A stretch of DNA of 64,000 nucleotides from Antedon mediterranea (GCF_964355755.1 NC_092670.1:17979201-18043200); one strand, 5' to 3'. Positions 45,103-56,517 are shown, counted from the first letter of the stretch. A program made the numbers and translations. The notes: generated from the sequence alone by a model not told the origin.

Positions 45103-45335
45103 GTTGTCGGTTCCCACAAGGACGTAACGCAACGCAAGTGAATTGACCAATCACAAGCGATGGCTTATTCGCTTGTGATCACTAACTGTCTATAACTTCG
45201 CTTGTCATTGGTTAAAACGCTTGCGTTGCGTTTACGTCCTTGCGTTACGTTCTAGTGGGAACCAAGCTTTAGCAATACATCACTTTGCGTCAATACGTCG
45301 CTGCGTTGCGTTCTAGTGGGAACCGAGCTTTAGCG
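45103..45335. mobile_element. MITE family 2, two adjacent copies
   Basis: The first (about 45103-45270) runs from CGGTTCCCACAAGGACGTAA to TTCTAGTGGGAACCAAGC with GACCAATCACAAGCGATGG inside. A partial second (to about 45335) ends CGTTCTAGTGGGAACCGAGC and shares the TTTGCGTCAATACGTCGCTG block of the long subtype. Confidence 0.65.
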
Positions 45336-45360
45336 CGTATTCTATCCACGTCACTAATTA

Positions 45361-46166
45361 AGTGGGGAACCTAATGTAATTCTGTGAGATTTTAATGCTC
45401 AAGTTGAGTTCTTGGCAGTTTTGGAATCCTTAGGACTAGTATAATTCATTGCATCTGGGGGCCATTTTTTCCCGACCCTATTTTGGCCGCCATCTTGGAT
45501 TTCAAAATGGCCCCTATTTTTTACTCAAAACTGATAGTAGGCCCTAGCTTCTATTTTAAACCACGTACGAACGTATAGTGTGACAAATCTTACAATATTA
45601 TGATAAATCAGTCCAATGGTACAATTTATAATAATAGCATATGGCAACCATATTGGATTCCAAGATGGCCGCCATTAAAAACGTATATAATGTATGCATT
45701 TATATATTTAATCATCAAATTATGGCTGCCATATGATATTATCATAAATTGTACCATGTGAACTGATTTATCATAATATTGTACGATTTGTCACACAAAT
45801 TACGTTCGTACGTGGTTTAAAATACGAGCTACTATCAGTTTTGAGTAGAATTCATTGCAACTGAGGGCCAATTTTTCTCGACCCTACGTTGGCTGCCATC
45901 TTGAATTTCAAAATGGCCCCCATTTTTACTCAAAACCGATAGTAGCTCCTATTTTAAACCACGTACGAACGTATTGTGTGATAAATCCTACAATATTATG
46001 ATAAATCAGTCCAATGGTACAATTTATAATAATAGCATATGGCAACCATATTGGATTCCAAGATGGCCGCCAATAAAAACGTATATAATGTATGCATTTA
46101 TATATTTAATCATCATAAATATCATATTATATATCGAATTGATATTTGGATATTAGGTTCCCCACT
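45361..46166. mobile_element. 806-bp foldback element with internal direct and inverted copies
   Basis: Ends AGTGGGGAACCTAAT and ATTAGGTTCCCCACT are perfect 15-bp inverted repeats. Inside are two direct copies of a block of about 260 bp (near 45440-45710 and 45845-46115), each with CCATCTTG.ATTTCAAAATGG and TCCAAGATGGCCGCCA. Between them lies an inverted partial copy (about 45720-45835). No ORF of note is present. No clear target duplication was seen. Confidence 0.75.
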
Positions 46167-47536
46167 ATAACGATTATCAAAAAAAGATAGAAAATAAATC
46201 GATAAAACTTGTTTGTCTGCAAAAGTACACACGTGTATGGCGTTTGTGGATATACGCCCCTAGACTTGCCCCAAGTCTGTATTATCTTTTTTTTTTTATT
46301 TATTTGTTTTTATTTCGACCGCGATTTTTGTATCCAAAATCAAGTAGTATACGTATGAAACGCCATATGTGCCAAAATATTTATCTTTTTACTAATATTA
46401 AGACAAAACTCCGTCTGGAACCCAGACTAATACGCCCCCGGCAGTGTTGAATTCTCATACATTTTTTATGATTTTAAATAAATCAGATTGATCGAATATG
46501 AAAGCAAAATACAAACTGTTAATCAATTAATATGATTGATATTGATATTGTATTAGTAATCAAGTAGAAAACGATTAAATCTCCACCAAAAATCGTTTAC
46601 GTTTGTATTGCCATGAATGATTAATTATATTATGTATAAACAAAATATTTTGTGAACTGAACTAAAACGAACTTTATTTTCAGGTCCCTTTCGGAAACAA
46701 TTATTTCTGAAATGATCCTTTTAAAAAAATTTAAACTCATATGTATTATCTCACACATAAATTCATAAACTGTATTTTATTATATATTTAATTGCTATCT
46801 TGAAAGACATATAATTGTAAAACAGTTGAGGAGAAAAAAAATCATTTTAGATTTACGAAGCAAAGAATTGTCAATTAATTGTATAGTAATGAATGATGTA
46901 GTAAAGTTGAGACATTCTCTTTCCAGCAGACTCCTACTTATTAACAATTAGACTTCTAAGATTATAGGAAATATACAGTATATATTAGAAAGACTAAACA
47001 GCTTAATATTAAAGCAATTGTAATTAAAGGTTCTAGCTATTTGCCATTATTAAGATAGATTCGTCTCCTCATAAAATTACATTTTAATGATGTTTATGTC
47101 TCAGATATTGTTTAGCCGATTTCTTAAATGAAAAAACAGAAAGAAAGTCTAAGTTTAGAGTCAATTAAAACTTGAAGCTTAAAACTGTAATAGTAAATCA
47201 ATATTTGTTAATGTTTTCTTCACAAACTAGAACTACATTTCTGCAACCTATAAGGCAGTCAAAATGTATTTCTTTTTAGCATATTTGTTTATAATTTTAA
47301 ATTAAAATTCCTTTTATACACAATTCTATCTTCTATATTGAATATATTTACGTTGCATTTTCATGTTATCGAATTGCTATCAATACTTTACATGATTTAA
47401 TAGAATACTACTGGATAACTAAAGACTAAAATATCTAAACATTTGTATCAAAATGCTTTTTTTAAATGCATGAATCAACCATGCATGAAAATATCGTGTA
47501 GTATTGTTATGTAAAAATTGATCAAACTCGATTCTA

Positions 47537-47697
47537 AAGCTCTGTCTACACTATCAAATTTATGTGACAAAAAAAGTGATATGCTCATATATGGACATAA
47601 TGATGTCATATCATTACCATATTTAAGCATATCACTACCATATATGGGCACATCACACTTTTTGTCAAACAAGATTGATAGTGTAGACACAGAGCTT
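47537..47697. mobile_element. Harbinger-type MITE, family 1, copy d
   Basis: TAA|AGCTCTGTCTACACTATC on the left and GATAGTGTAGACACAGAGCT|TAA on the right. The identical TAA on both sides is a 3-bp target duplication. Confidence 0.8.
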
Positions 47698-47886
47698 AAA
47701 TGTATGCAGTTCAGAAACAACCGAAATACTATGTCCAGAGACACTATTCCCTGGTGTGTCCAACAAATGGTAGGCTTGTGTGACAAAACTCTATTTAGCT
47801 GAGCGATCTACTGTTGCCTTAAAGCTTATAAATATGCCAGTAACCAATGGCCATAAAGGAGGGTCAGGAAAGAGAACAGTTCACAG

Positions 47887-48054
47887 AGGTGAAATGCCAT
47901 CCACATCATGGTACCTGGGAAGGGCAAGAGGTGAAATGCCATCCACATCATGGTACCTGGGAAGGGCAAGAGGTGAAATGCCATCCACATCATGGTACCT
48001 GGGAAGGGCAAGAGGTGAAATGCCATCCACATCATGGTACCTGGGAAGGGCAAG
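47887..48054. repeat. 42-bp minisatellite, four near-identical copies
   Basis: Unit AGGTGAAATGCCATCCACAT then CATGGTACCTGGGAAGGGCA AG (42 bp), four copies. Because 42 is divisible by three, several frames on both strands stay open and translate as 14-residue repeats. This looks coding but has no start, splice or homology support. Confidence 0.9.
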
Positions 48055-48536
48055 TAAGATTTGTGGATGCACCAAAGTAAAAGTAGAGACATATCATCCA
48101 ACAAAATAATTAGCTTTTTTTAAAAAACTCTCTCTCTCTCTCTATATAACAGGAGGGCGTGCTAAAAAAACTCTAGGCTCAGATCCAACCCAACCATTAT
48201 GGTTACCGGTTCCAGTATGTAACTATTCCAATTTTGAAATAGGGGAAATGGGGAGAGGGTGTTGAGTGGTGCTGCACTTAACCTAATGTCCCGTCTTTTG
48301 CATTGTAATTTCCAAAATCCTGGATCTGCTTCCTCATGGAAGACAATTACACCAGTGGAAAGGCTGTAAACTAGAGTTGTTCGTAGGTGTGTGAAATATA
48401 TTAAAAATCAATCATTATATCATGATCATTCTTCAACCGATAGTAGCGCGTCAATCAAAAAAGAACTTGAGAGAGCAGTAGGAATGTTATCAGTAGATTT
48501 TGGAAATCAAATTTGGAATCATAATCATAATCATCT

Positions 48537-49182
48537 TCAGAAAAGATCCAAAGAAGCTTCTTCCCTTCCGCTATTGTTCAGTATATATGCCATGATGTCA
48601 TCATTATCTAAATTAGAATCCGTGTCTGTAGGCTCTGCAAATAAATCATCATACTTTGATACCTTTAATTTGTTTGTTGTATTACTAATACCACTCGTTG
48701 CTTCAGGTTTCTCGGTTGATTTTGGTTCGTTACTGTTTAGATTTGATTCGTCTGTTGCTGGTTTGACACTCATACCAGCTTCTACCGCTGGTTCTGATGA
48801 TGCCACCGGTTCCGTTGGTACCACCGGCTCTGTTGATAACACTGGTTCTGTTGGTACCACCGGTTCTGTTGCCGGTTTGTTTACCAATTTTGGTTTACTT
48901 GCTATGTTTGGTTTGCTTGCTACACTGGGTTTACTTGCTAAGTTTGGTTTGCTTGCTACAGTTGGTTTGCCTGCTATGTTTGGTTTAGTAGCAAGTTTTG
49001 GTTTAGTTGCTACCGATGGTTTGTTGGCTACAATAGGTTTACTTAGTACTGTTGGTTTATTTTTTAAAACAGGTTTAATTGTTACCTCTGGTATTTCTTT
49101 ACTTGGTACATCTTCAGGTACTTTTGTTTCTACTTTCTTCTTTTCCACACTAAGAAACAAGTTGTCTATGTCATCATCAATG
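48537..49182 (-). CDS. Lys-Pro-repeat protein, terminal coding exon
   Basis: On the minus strand a long pyrimidine tract and TTTTCTAG|C open 645 nt to TGA at 48537. It starts IDDDIDNLFLSVEKKK, then has about ten KP-containing units of six to seven residues (NKPSVATKPKLATKPNIAGK), then a block of PTEPV/STEPV repeats. It ends with an acidic tail (KYDDLFAEPTDTDSNLDNDD then IMAYILNN) and LDLF. The composition suggests a disordered scaffold-type protein with short LF/acidic motifs. I do not recognise the family. The frame joins exactly to an upstream exon at 51801-51927. The plus-strand 296-codon ORF across the same region is its shadow. Confidence 0.65.
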
Positions 49183-51800
49183 CTAGAAAAAAAAGAAAAA
49201 CCCATCAACATATTAAAGTTGGCCGTCAAGGCTTCTTGTATACTGGGTCTAAGGTGTGGAACAATCTATAGGACGATATAAAGCAATGTAAAAATATATC
49301 ATTATTTAAAAAGAAAGTAGATTGTATTTATATTGAACGTTATCAGTTTATAAAATATTTGTGTCGAGAAGAAAACTGTCTTATTTGCAGAGAAAAAAAG
49401 TAATCATCATTGTGTATTATTATTATTACTTACAATGTTATTAATTATATGTACTAGATGGTACGCTCGCTTCGCTCGCGTACCATCTAGTTCGTGCCCA
49501 CAGATGGTTCTCGAATACATAGTAATTTCAGCGTAAAAAAACTGGCGATTTCAAATGTACGTACGGCAGGACTATAAAACATTGTCGTTTACAGAAACAA
49601 ATAAATAGACACAATTATTTATGTAGTCAACCAAAATTAGCACCTAGAAACTTGTCACAAAATGAGTCGAAATTTGTTATTTGAACTCATTTAAGCAAAC
49701 CCAATTTTGTTAAATTATTCTTTATATTTCTTTATTATCCAATCAGTAACGAAATATTTTTTTTATAGGCCTATAAATAATATACCACTAAATAGAGTAA
49801 AACATTTCCGATTTAATAATTTATTAAAACTGTCACTGTCTCATGGTCGATTGAAATAGTAAAGTACATTTAAAGACCACTAATACGTTTATATTTTTGT
49901 AATTATTAATTAATACAAACGTTGAGAAACAACTGACAGTAATAAAGTATATTATGTGTTTATAATCTAAAAGTAGGAGCTACCCACACTCACAGTGATA
50001 ACGTTTATTAGTATATTTGTTTATATTCTAACAGTACCAACACACTTTTGATTCAAATGGCAATCAAAAGTGGTTAATACCTATTTCCAGTATTGTATAG
50101 CATTACAATACTATTTCTGTTTATTCTCCAAGGGTCTATAAATTTACCTACTTGTGTTAAACCATGGAGGTATGCAATAATTTGGAATGTTCCATTCATT
50201 GCAAATCAATACATTTCTATAAACGTATATTAAATCTATCAAAATAGTATTTTTTAAAGAAAATCGGCCTGTCTTCAACATTATGATGCTGTACTCGAGC
50301 TGTTCAACCGGTTTTCAGTCATTAAAAACAGTTATCTTAGGAGGAGATAGGAAAATGCGAAGCATCCTCGTATTATTGTTTGCGGGTATTTTTCACAATG
50401 GACATGTATTAGACAGTGTATACCACGATCGGAAAACATCCCTATTTGGGGCAAATCGTTGAACCTAAATTCGTTTTAATTGTCAATAACTAATTATCTG
50501 ACTCAATTTAATTAGTAAAAAGGGTTACATCAGGTGGTTAAAATCAGTACCGAAAGTACGAACCAACTTTATATACCATCGAGTAAACATTATAGAAGTA
50601 AGGCGCGATTTACCGAATTTTGCCCTTACGTAAATTTATATATAGATATATAAGTTAGTATAGTTTCATATTTATTATCTTGCAGTATTATAAAAAACTG
50701 TTTTTAGTAAATTTTCGATTCTTTCATGCATAGGCCTACCATTAAAATAATTTGTTTATATTTTTAAAGGGTGCCACAGTTGTAAAGCTTTGCTTGATCG
50801 TGGTTGCCCTATTCCTTTTCATATTATTGCATTTGTTTTAAAATTGTTAAGTTAAAAATTATGATTTGGAATAAAGTGAAGGAAAAATTCAAAAAAGAGA
50901 GATTAAAGTTTTCCATAGTATGTTATTGAGGCATTCGGAGTCCCAAACCCTTCCTTATGATTGTAAGCCTGTATTAGCACTTATTTCCTGAGATGGGCAA
51001 GAGCTTAGTTTGATAGCAGTGTTGCAGCAAACTGTTAAAAATAGATCAGGCAAAGATCTTTTACAATTATTAAGGTATACAAGGTGTGTCATGAGATTGG
51101 GAAAGTGGGGGAAGAAGGAAGTGAAACAATTGAAAGTTTTAGGCAACGTGGCCGCATGCTCGCTAAAGCCGTGTAGCATGGAGCCATCAACCTGCAGTAT
51201 AATAACCTTCTCACAGCATAGTAGAATCTCAATAGTATTATTTTGAACAAGACAAAATCAGGTCATATTGTGGTATGTTGTAAATATCAAGTAAATTTCA
51301 TGCAAATTATGAGTAACTTGAGGTAACAGACACAACTTACCATTAAAAAACAATGTATAATGACAATATTGAGAATACAGAATTATTTTATAATTTTAAT
51401 GGCGTCATCTGTAAAATTGAGGAACTTAAAATAAAGGTCATAGTGTGTATAATATCAAGCGTCCTCTACTTCTATGGTTTTCTTGTAACGAAATTCTTAA
51501 ATGTGAGTACAATGCATACATTTAATGTAAAACGACAAGCTGAATTTGTTTGTTTTTAACCATGAAGATATAAAAAAGTTTTATTGTGCAAATCTGCTGC
51601 TTATATACATTACATGTGTCTAATATAATATTTTTTTTACGTTGTTAACCATGACATGTTTCTAGACTTTTTAATGTTGTCCAATAAAATGTTTTGAGCC
51701 TTGAAATGAAACTTAGATGAAAATCAGATCTCTTAAAAAATTGTAGAAAAATTGGCGACTGAAAAAATTCTAAACATTAATATTTCTTAAGCAAACTTAC
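49183..51800. other. Intron of the KP-repeat gene
   Basis: Mostly AT-rich non-coding DNA. A 37-bp palindromic motif (TAGATGGTACGC...GCGTACCATCTA, 49454-49491) is a probable mobile-element end. A 35-codon ORF with a signal-peptide-like start lies at 50355-50462 on the plus strand. ORFs at 50955-51246 have no recognisable family. Confidence 0.45.
49454..49491. repeat. GC-rich palindrome (TAGATGGTACGCTCGC/GCGTACCATCTA)
   Basis: CTAGATGGTACGC and GCGTACCATCTAG pair around a TCGCTTCGCTC loop. Such GC-rich hairpins in AT-rich surroundings are typical of transposon ends. No partner end was found. Confidence 0.6.
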
Positions 51801-51927
51801 TTTAGTAATTCTGAGTTGTCCTCGTATGCACTCGTCAGGTCATGTGATGGCGGGCGGTCTGTGGTGTCAACCGCTAAAAAGATGTTACCATCTTCCAGAT
51901 CTGGGTCAGCAAACATACTCACAGATG
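51801..51927 (-). CDS. Lys-Pro-repeat protein, penultimate coding exon
   Basis: On the minus strand ATATCTTACAG|C and AAA|GTAAGT bound 127 nt. Only one frame is open: SVSMFADPDLEDGNIFLAVD followed by TTDRPPSHDLTSAYEDNSEL L. It leaves AA, which with the first C of the 49182 exon makes Asn, giving ...SELLNIDDDIDNLF. The exon needs an upstream exon ending in phase 1, which I could not identify. Strong splice signals and exact frame agreement support it. Confidence 0.6.
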
Positions 51928-52120
51928 CTGTAAGATATAATGTACCAAACCAAATAATAATTGTGTTAGATACTTCTTTAATCTATACAAAATCACTTCC
52001 TTTTCAGTGCTGACGTATCCTCACGTATAACAATATTATTTGTTCAGTATTATAGGAAAATTCCTTAAATATAGCATATTATTTTGGCGCCTGTATGATG
52101 GAAGTTTAGGTTAAGGGCTT

Positions 52121-52330
52121 GGGTTTATGATACAAAGGGCATGTGGCGCATTGTGTTGGACATTGGATTACTGATTGTGAGATCGTGAGAATCCAACTAT
52201 CGCTGCATCGCTTATATCCTTAGGCAAGACACTTTACTTTGCCTCTCTCCACCCAGGTGTATAAATGGGTAACCGGTTAATTCAAGACAACTTAGCGCTG
52301 ATTACTAGCTGCATTATTGGAGCATGTTTC
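52121..52330 (+). repeat. tRNA-derived SINE with conserved central domain
   Basis: A tRNA-like head (GGCATGTGGCGCATTGTG, then a decayed B box GATCGTGAGAATCC) is followed by GGCAAGACACTTTACTTTGC, CTCTCTCCACCCAGGTGTAT and AAATGGGTAACC. This order is the recurrent architecture of widespread animal SINEs with a conserved central domain. Confidence 0.75.
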
Positions 52331-52949
52331 CATAAATGTTCGATAAAAAAAAAAACCAGGATAATAATGTGAAGCACTTAGTAGCATTGTGCAATAAGCC
52401 CAATATAATAATGAAGAACGAATACAGATATCACATGTGAAACACATGTGCTGCTGTATCATAGTAGTTGGATTGGATGGCAACTTAATATCTATTGTGA
52501 TCAACAGATAATAAAATCTGTGAGCATGAAATGAAGATTATCTGCAGCCTACAACAGAGAGTTAGTCCACTAGGCATTCATCTATTAAAAGACTGAAACT
52601 CTTTTCATCATCTATATAATTTATTTATTGTTTTGACAGTTAACTTAAAGGGATGACAAGTGTCAGCACTCATAGGATAGCAACAAACTGTCAAGGGTAT
52701 ACAAATAAATTGAAAAAGTAAATTGTCTATCTAAAAAAATCACAATAGACACAATCCGGAAATAAACTAGATGATTGTGATTTACTTTTAAACCAACTAC
52801 TAAAATAAAGCTCATTAATAACATCAAAGATAAACATGGAAAAAAAACTAGGACATATGATGGAATAGCCATCTTTTTTAATTCTGCTTGATGATCCTTC
52901 AAAACTGTTTACTTTAGACATTGATTGTGAGTCAAATTACTATATGATT

Positions 52950-53098
52950 AAGCTCTGTCTACACTATCCAACTAGTTTGACAAAAAAGTGTGATGTGCCC
53001 AAATATGGTAGTGATATGCCCAAATATGGTATCACCCTGTTCATATATGGGCACATCAAATTTTTTGTCAAGCTAGTTTGATAGTGTAGACAGAGCTT
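52950..53098. mobile_element. Harbinger-type MITE, family 1, copy e
   Basis: TTA|AGCTCTGTCTACACTATC on the left and GATAGTGTAGACAGAGCT|TTA on the right give a clean TTA target duplication. Interior words CCCAAATATGG and TATATGGGCACATCA match other copies. Confidence 0.85.
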
Positions 53099-53151
53099 TA
53101 CGCTTCACAATTTCTTTACCTACTATCACAGAAAAAGGATGAAATTATTTC

Positions 53152-54218
53152 CAGGCCCGTAGCCAGGGGGGGGTTTTTATGGTTCGGGCGAACCCCCCCC
53201 TTTACAGCGAACCTCCCTTAACCGACTGCGAACTCCCATCCCCGACATGCCCAATACCTCACCCTCATCTCCGAAAATCGTCCAAATACGTGCCCCACAG
53301 TACAAAAAGTTGTTCGTAAATTAAAAAATTCGTAAACTCGTTCGGAATAACTCATACAGTACCTTCTTCCCTGTATGAGCGTACTTCGAGCGATATAGTC
53401 TGTAAAGAGTTGCAAATGAATTGCCGATTTTAACCTGAAAAATAAATGTTTGGTCCCTGCATGTAACATGATATTGACGTGTCTCACAGCGAGCTGGGGG
53501 ACGAACGATTCGTACAAAGGACACCGCCAGACAACTGCGTACCAATTGTTTAGATCACTGGCAGTCAGGCAGCATGCATAAAGTATATAGCCTTCCGACA
53601 TACATCAGTATTTATGTGTGGCTATGAAGTATAATGTATCAGAGGATTATAGTGAATATTAATATTTTACACTATAATATCTATGGTATCATGTGCTGTA
53701 GTTCACATTATGGCATCCGATTATTTTTTTCTAGACCACCAGCCGATACGTACTCAAATGTATCAATATCACCTATTTACATTGGCATATTTAATTTCCT
53801 CAACAAATTGCTGTAAATAAATATTATAGATAGAGCTATAATAAGAATTGCATTTGCCTTCACCCAGTGTGCTTTTTTCGGGGCTTCTCCTAGACGTACG
53901 TTCGCATTGAACTTGAACGCAAAACAAAATATCGAGTAAATGATCAAACAATCGGCGGTTTCGCACAGAGCACGCGCATCTAACATACGGCAACAAATGT
54001 TATCGTTTAAATAGTCCACGAGTCCAAGTACGATCGTTTTGCTCATTGGTAGCATGCTGCATGAGAGTGTCTTTTCCGGCCATCTAGGGGTGTCATTTAA
54101 CAAAATTTGCTTCGCCTCTGGGGGGGGGGGTAGGTATGGGGGTGGGGCTGACCCAAATACTTAGTGTGCGAACCCCCCCCCCCCCCCCCCCCCTTGACAG
54201 ATCCTGGCTACGGCCCTG
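53152..54218. mobile_element. 1067-bp DNA transposon with CAGGCCCGTAGCCAGG ends
   Basis: Left end CAGGCCCGTAGCCAGG and right end CCTGGCTACGGCCCTG are inverted with one or two mismatches. ATTTC flanks both sides (53147-53151 and 54219-54223), a probable 5-bp target duplication. Next to each end are G/C homopolymers and GCGAACCCCCCC words. Two minus-strand ORFs (53218-53601, 53777-54103) show no recognisable transposase motif. The end motif is like those of hAT-type elements, but an 8-bp duplication expected for hAT is not evident. Confidence 0.7.
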
Positions 54219-55638
54219 ATTTCAACATAACATTAGTTTAAACTTCCTCAGTTTTACATGTCCGGTTTCATTTAATACAGCTGTATGCACAATAGACCAT
54301 TGAGATTCATATTAAATGTTAATATGCACTTAATACATTTTATATCATAAAACACTACTGGGCGGTAGCAGTATTAATTATTATGATCGCTGTTAAAAAT
54401 TTAAAAATATGGGAATGTTCATGCAAGTAAATGGGATAGAATAATATGGCAAGCACTAAAGCATCAAATTTAAATGACTAAAAAAAGGATTATTTTTCCT
54501 GATTTTTTTGTACTACTGTAGCAAAAAAAAGTTTTGACACGAAAACAAAAATAATAATATTACCAAGAAGAGCAAATGTTTTATAATGAATAATGTAAAT
54601 GAGAATAATAAAGGTGGGTGATACCCACAAAGGGAAAAAACTGTTTTGACACGCTAGTTTTTACATGGTGATGTAAACGTGATAAAAAAACTCATTAGAA
54701 AGATGTACGCATACGCAATAATACATACACCGATTTGTCTTGTTATATCAATGTAACACAGAAATACTTTCACGCAATAATCGTACGAAGGTAACAACTG
54801 GTTACATTTTGTAAGATTAATGTACGTGTGAATCGTGTGTAAAAAAAATCTACTATTTGTTTTCAGAATTGCTTGCAAAAAAGGTATTTCTCAAGTGAGC
54901 TATTCACAGTAAATAAAAATCAATTTGTTGATAGGTATAATGATGATTACCTACAGCAGGCTCCTAAGGGGATACACAATTCTAATACTTTGTCTTTTAA
55001 TCATTTTTAATCTAAGTTTTATTTTAAACATTAATGATATTCAATTCAATCGCAGATATGTAGTGACAAAACTGTATATCTTCTAAATAAGGAATCGGGT
55101 CTGGTGGTTGGATATCAATTACTAGTACATGAAGTGAATACAGTGCCCATTAAATGAGATTTCGTCATCGTCTTGATGCGAATGTAGAATTTTCTTTAAG
55201 TTAAACTTTTTTAAAAATCACAAAAACAAAAATACTGCATATTTTAGACAATTCAGATTACTGTATATAAAAAAATTTTAAGAAAATAATCCTGACATGA
55301 TTCAACATCGCATTACATTTTATTCAATATATTTGACTTAAAACATTGAAACGTATGATATATTAAAATATACTACTGAAATTATTATCTGAAACGAATA
55401 GAATAACGAGATACAATTTTATATTATACATACATATATTTTATTGTACACTCATAATAATTAGTAATATAATAGTATCTACTTACTATAATTTTATAAT
55501 TATATATACAGAAAAAAGGGTATATATAAATATACAATCATGATAAATTGCAATAAATATAATAGATACAGTATATTGTAAGCCTACTTTAGTTGTATCT
55601 TGTAAATGTATATGATACAGAAACAAATAGTATTAGAG

Positions 55639-55730
55639 CTTGACTCCAACTTGGACGTAACGGCAGGATTGACTGATCACAAAGCGATGGACCATTCAAA
55701 CTGTCACATGGGAACCAAGCTTAACGGCAT
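55639..55730. mobile_element. MITE family 2, short copy
   Basis: GAGCTTGACTCCAACTTGGACG at the left and CACATGGGAACCAAGCTTAA at the right. The interior has GACTGATCACAAAGCGATGG. Confidence 0.5.
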
Positions 55731-55741
55731 GCAGTATTGTA

Positions 55742-55904
55742 AAGCTCTGTCTACACTATCAAACTAGTTTGACAAAAAAAGTGTGATGTGCCCAAATATT
55801 GTAGTTATATGCCCAAATATGGTAGTGATATGACATCATCATGTCCATATATGGGCACATCACATTTTTTTGTCACATAAAGTTTGATAGTGTAGACAGA
55901 GCTT
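55742..55904. mobile_element. Harbinger-type MITE, family 1, copy f
   Basis: The best-preserved copy: TAA|AGCTCTGTCTACACTATC... and ...GATAGTGTAGACAGAGCT|TAA. Both halves share the GTGTGATGTGCCCAAATAT / ATATGGGCACATCACA subterminal inverted block. Confidence 0.88.
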
Positions 55905-56517
55905 AATAAATAATTTCATAAACTGTAGCCAGGTAAACGATCAAAGTATGATTGTATTTCATACATTCAGATCACTTTTTTTTATAATTTTCATGTAATT
56001 ATAGATTATTTATACAATTATAATATTATATATATAATTCATCATGAAAATATAGTAAGCATAATCTATATACGTGTATAAATTTACGTAAGGGCATATT
56101 TACAAATCCTAATTAAATAATATATATTGAAAAATTCACATGAAGTTCAATTTTATGTACAATAAAACCTCATTAAGCGAGGGAGGGGGGAGGGGGGGGG
56201 TGGAAATGGGGTGATGGGTGTATGAGTAAAATGGCCTAAGTGGGTATTTCTTTAAAATGCAGTATATTAACTGTAAAACAAACAATATTAAAAAAGGAAA
56301 ATAAATGGTAAGAATGACCAGAATAGTAGTAATGAGAAGTTTATTTTTCACAAATAACATACATCATCACATAGTCATCTGGAGTCGTCATCAATTACCA
56401 TCAACACATACCATGTCATAAACTGCAACATTTAAATCTTCATCACCACCATTGTCAATATATACAAGCTAATGTTAAGTTTTGTTGCTGATCATGAACA
56501 TATAGCCATTCTTAAGC

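Larger units (their letters stand above)
41015..48536. other. Interval between sulfotransferase and KP-repeat genes
   Basis: No intact gene. After the 3'UTR minisatellite come a tRNA-derived SINE (41600-41713), a possible polyadenylation signal AATAAA at 41748, several MITEs of families 1 and 2 (43365-45335, 47538-47697), a foldback element (45361-46166) and a 42-bp minisatellite (47887-48054). From 46.2 to 47.4 kb the DNA is AT-rich with no recognisable feature. The ORFs at 47475-48109 arise from the MITE and minisatellite. Confidence 0.5.

Noticed and set aside
47475-48109. Several ORFs on both strands
   Set aside because: They fall on a Harbinger-type MITE and a 42-bp minisatellite; the longest starts at GTG.
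48391-49281. Long plus-strand ORF of 296 codons with GLLA/FGLL repeats
   Set aside because: It is the antisense shadow of the Lys-Pro repeats of the minus-strand exon, which has a proper splice acceptor and joins another exon in frame.
50955-51246. Overlapping ORFs on both strands
   Set aside because: No recognisable domain, no splice sites and no retroelement motif that I could confirm.
52727-52921. Minus-strand exon (MSKVNSFEGSSS... or KDHQAELKKM...)
   Set aside because: Open for a short distance, but no acceptable donor follows and two frames look equally plausible.
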